Shown: one piece after another, positions 8,690-9,948 of the stretch
How positions within the stretch are numbered: the stretch's first letter is position 1
How the letters are laid out: each line of letters starts with the position of its first letter
Assembly: GCA_047619485.1 (NCBI GenBank)
Contig: JBLHKE010000259.1
Span: 1-9,948, forward strand
DNA from: JBLHKE01 sp047619485
GTDB lineage: Bacteria; Verrucomicrobiota; Verrucomicrobiia; Verrucomicrobiales; DEV007
Length of the DNA: 9,948 nucleotides
Reading direction: 5' to 3'
The notes under the pieces: model-generated
What the model was told of the DNA's origin: nothing
The model's database searches: none
What the model saw: the letters and a program-made list of their open reading frames with translations, nothing else
Program-made: the position numbers and the translations under genes

Positions 8690-8732
8690 ATTTACAAAAC
8701 ATCCCCAATAGAGTTAAAATCCTATTGTAAAT
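8690..8732. promoter_or_regulatory. Nested inverted repeats around the putative promoter, possible operator
   Basis: ATTTACAA (8690-8697) is the exact reverse complement of TTGTAAAT (8725-8732). Inside this pair, CAATAG (8706-8711) is the reverse complement of CTATTG (8722-8727). The inner pair brackets the putative -10 hexamer symmetrically, with a 10-base spacer. This is the arrangement expected for a dimeric repressor site or a small leader hairpin, but AT-rich DNA gives such matches fairly easily. Confidence 0.3.
8691..8720 (+). promoter_or_regulatory. Possible sigma70-type promoter for the PEP-CTERM gene
   Basis: TTTACA (8691-8696, five of six to TTGACA) is followed after 18 bases by TAAAAT (8715-8720, five of six to TATAAT). 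The predicted start would give a leader of about 80 nucleotides before the ATG at 8810. The surrounding DNA is far more AT-rich than the flanking genes, as expected of a divergent promoter region. No matching pair was convincing for the minus-strand gene. Confidence 0.4.
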
Positions 8733-8756
8733 CGTTAAATACAAGCACTTCCCAAA

Positions 8757-8768
8757 GAGAAATTTCTC
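8757..8768. repeat. Perfect 12-bp palindrome in the leader of the PEP-CTERM gene
   Basis: GAGAAATTTCTC is identical to its reverse complement. It lies about 40 bases upstream of the ATG at 8810 and downstream of the putative promoter, so it would sit in the transcribed leader. It may be a DNA-binding site or chance. No other copy of this exact palindrome was noticed in the window. Confidence 0.25.
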
Positions 8769-8809
8769 CGAGAAGCTTGCACAAATTTGGAAACAACAAC
8801 AAATTCATA

Positions 8810-9547
8810 ATGAAAATCATCCTCACAACACTCTCTTTCAGCGCTCTGGCGATTGCCCAGAGCAGCGCGGTCGTCCTCTGGAACGCCGGTAAAATTGATA
8901 ATGCACAAGAGTGGTCCGGTGCTGGTGGCGGAACGGGGCCGGGCACAGGTGCCGAAGACGTCCGTTTCGTCCAAGAGCTGGGAGTCAACGCTGCTCCTGG
9001 CAGCGCGACCAACACGGGCGGTGAAGGCGTGGGTCGCGACATTGACGATGACTACTACTTTGCCGGTTCCTACCCTAGCCCGATCGGGATTGTCGGGGCG
9101 AACGAAGCCAATATGGAGCGCGCATGGACCGGAGGTGACAGCGACCTGCGTTTCCACTTCAACTTCCCCAACACTGTCACCGCCACCGATCTGGTTTCGA
9201 TCACGTTTGGTATCACCAGCGGCTTCGATCTACCAGACGCGATCGGCTGGGATATCGAGGTCAGCATGAACGGGGTTTCGCTCTACACCCAAGACGTCGT
9301 CAACGGTGACCAGGGGGGCGATTGGACTTCCCCGACCTTCACCCTCGGCGATGTCGGTGGCGTCGTTGGACCGGGCAACGACAACTACGTCACCCTGCAC
9401 GGCACCAACGTAGGCAGCACTTCCCGCTGGTTGAGCCTCGACTACGCGCAGGTTGATGTCACACCAGTCCCTGAGCCATCCTCGCTCGGCTTCATCGCCG
9501 TCGCTGCGACTGGCCTCGCGCTCATCCGCCGCCGCCGCGGCAACTAG
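8810..9547 (+). CDS. PEP-CTERM sorted exported protein of unknown function
   Basis: The 245-residue product has a signal peptide (MKIILTTLSFSALAIAQSSA) and a classic PEP-CTERM tail: V-P-E-P at 220-223, a hydrophobic segment (about 226-239) and RRRR at 240-243. Such tails direct proteins to exosortase, which removes the tail and usually links the protein to exopolysaccharide or the outer surface. The body is acidic, rich in G, D and T, and appears all-beta (LRFHFNFPNTVTATDLVSIT, WDIEVSMNGVSLYTQD, YVTLHGTNVGSTSRWLSLDY), compatible with a carbohydrate-binding-type sandwich, though no family is recognised. I chose ATG 8810 over the in-frame TTG at 8777 because the signal peptide begins at the ATG. 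The leader before it is AAC-rich with no Shine-Dalgarno. Divergent from the VCBS gene, it is followed by its own terminator and so is probably monocistronic. Confidence 0.85.
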   Translation: MKIILTTLSFSALAIAQSSAVVLWNAGKIDNAQEWSGAGGGTGPGTGAEDVRFVQELGVNAAPGSATNTGGEGVGRDIDDDYYFAGSYPSPIGIVGANEANMERAWTGGDSDLRFHFNFPNTVTATDLVSITFGITSGFDLPDAIGWDIEVSMNGVSLYTQDVVNGDQGGDWTSPTFTLGDVGGVVGPGNDNYVTLHGTNVGSTSRWLSLDYAQVDVTPVPEPSSLGFIAVAATGLALIRRRRGN

Positions 9548-9567
9548 ATTTCGCTTAGAACATTTTT

Positions 9568-9604
9568 AAAAACGCCGCAGGCCAAAAGGCCTGCGGCGTT
9601 TTTT
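9568..9604 (+). terminator. Strong Rho-independent terminator after the PEP-CTERM gene
   Basis: AACGCCGCAGGCC (9571-9583) and GGCCTGCGGCGTT (9588-9600) form a perfect 13-bp GC-rich stem with an AAAA loop. It can be extended by three A-T pairs on the outside. A run of T residues follows directly, and a run of A precedes the stem, so it could also act on the opposite strand. It begins about 20 bases after the TAG stop at 9545-9547. Confidence 0.92.
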
Positions 9605-9718
9605 GTGGGAATTGGCGTAATACCGAGTTCACGAGGAAATACCCCACACAAATTCTCCGGGCAATGAAACAGCATTTTTTGGATTGCTCCCGGCCCATGC
9701 GATGGCGATGCTCCAACT

Positions 9719-9948
9719 ATGAAGCACTCATCCAACCGACGAAGTTTTTTACACAAAACCTCGCTCGGAGGTGCAGCGATCGCCCTGGCGGATCTGGGGA
9801 TTTTTGGCCAACTGCCGGCGGTGTCCGCCGCAGAAGCCAAGCTCGATCCCGGCGTTGTCAGCCTGCGGCCGGAGATCGAACCGGTGGTGCGCCTGATTGA
9901 GGAAACGCCGCGCGCGAAACTGCTGGAAGAGGTCGCGACTAGAATCAA
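9719..9948 (+). CDS. Tat-exported protein of unknown function, 5' part only
   Basis: An ATG at 9719 opens a frame that stays open to the right edge (76 codons plus two bases). The start has a twin-arginine signal: N-R-R-S-F-L-H-K at residues 6-13, a hydrophobic core (about LGGAAIALADLGIFG), and a likely cleavage near VSA-AEA (35-40). The mature part begins KLDPGVVSLRPEIEPVVRLI, then EETPRAKLLEEVATRI. From memory, this LRPEIEPLVRLIEETPR-type opening is typical of conserved Tat-exported hypothetical proteins in Planctomycetes and Verrucomicrobia. Their function is unknown to me. The protein is exported folded, which often means a bound cofactor, but none is visible in this fragment. A minus-strand open frame over the same bases has no such features and is a shadow. 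Confidence 0.8.
   Translation, partial: MKHSSNRRSFLHKTSLGGAAIALADLGIFGQLPAVSAAEAKLDPGVVSLRPEIEPVVRLIEETPRAKLLEEVATRI

Noticed and set aside
8777..8809. Upstream in-frame TTG start for the PEP-CTERM protein
   Set aside because: It would put 11 polar residues ahead of a standard signal peptide. The ATG at 8810 gives a normal one.
9544..9948. 134-codon minus-strand open frame at the right end
   Set aside because: It runs through the strong terminator and opposite a clear Tat signal sequence, and shows no family features.

Overview
The window looks like a chromosomal stretch from a member of the Verrucomicrobiota (inference). The evidence is a PEP-CTERM-sorted secreted protein, a very long CotH/lamin-tail-domain exoprotein ending in the usual FLRLRVSS-type tail, a VCBS/ASPIC-UnbV protein, a Tat-exported protein of a Verrucomicrobia/Planctomycete type, high-GC coding DNA, and starts without clear Shine-Dalgarno sites. 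Nearly everything readable is exported or envelope-bound. No phage, transposase, CRISPR, rRNA or tRNA is visible.

Layout. Positions 1-508 (minus) hold a secreted-protein gene that leaves the left edge and can only be read through by changing frame twice. Positions 509-1015 are mostly non-coding but hold a protein-like, start-less plus-strand reading (629-868), probably a relic. Positions 1016-5497 (plus) encode a 1493-residue exoprotein: signal peptide, lamin-tail domain, DNRLRE-like insert, CotH kinase-like domain, jelly-roll, and two more lamin-tail domains. It converges on a minus-strand gene (5552-8611). The short gap is occupied by two inverted copies of a 24-nt REP-like unit, and each copy begins at one gene's TAG stop.

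The main find is the minus-strand gene at 5552-8611. It reads as one 1019-codon chain: membrane anchor, NTF2-like region, seven VCBS/FG-GAP repeats, ASPIC/UnbV, and a C-terminal thioredoxin-like domain with WCVAC. A single in-frame TGA interrupts it at codon 637. A hairpin with a 5-bp perfect stem and a GGUC tetraloop starts a few nucleotides after this TGA. Its position and loop match the general bacterial SECIS model. I propose a candidate selenoprotein. A nonsense mutation or sequencing error remains possible, particularly because the left-edge gene also appears broken.

From 8612 onward, a divergent AT-rich promoter region with nested inverted repeats leads to a 245-residue PEP-CTERM protein (8810-9547). 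A strong intrinsic terminator follows (9568-9604). The window ends inside a Tat-signal protein gene (9719 to the right edge).

No metabolic pathway can be assembled from these genes. The common theme is cell-surface and periplasmic proteins with calcium-binding-type or beta-sandwich repeats. The candidate Sec protein carries a redox motif on the periplasmic side.
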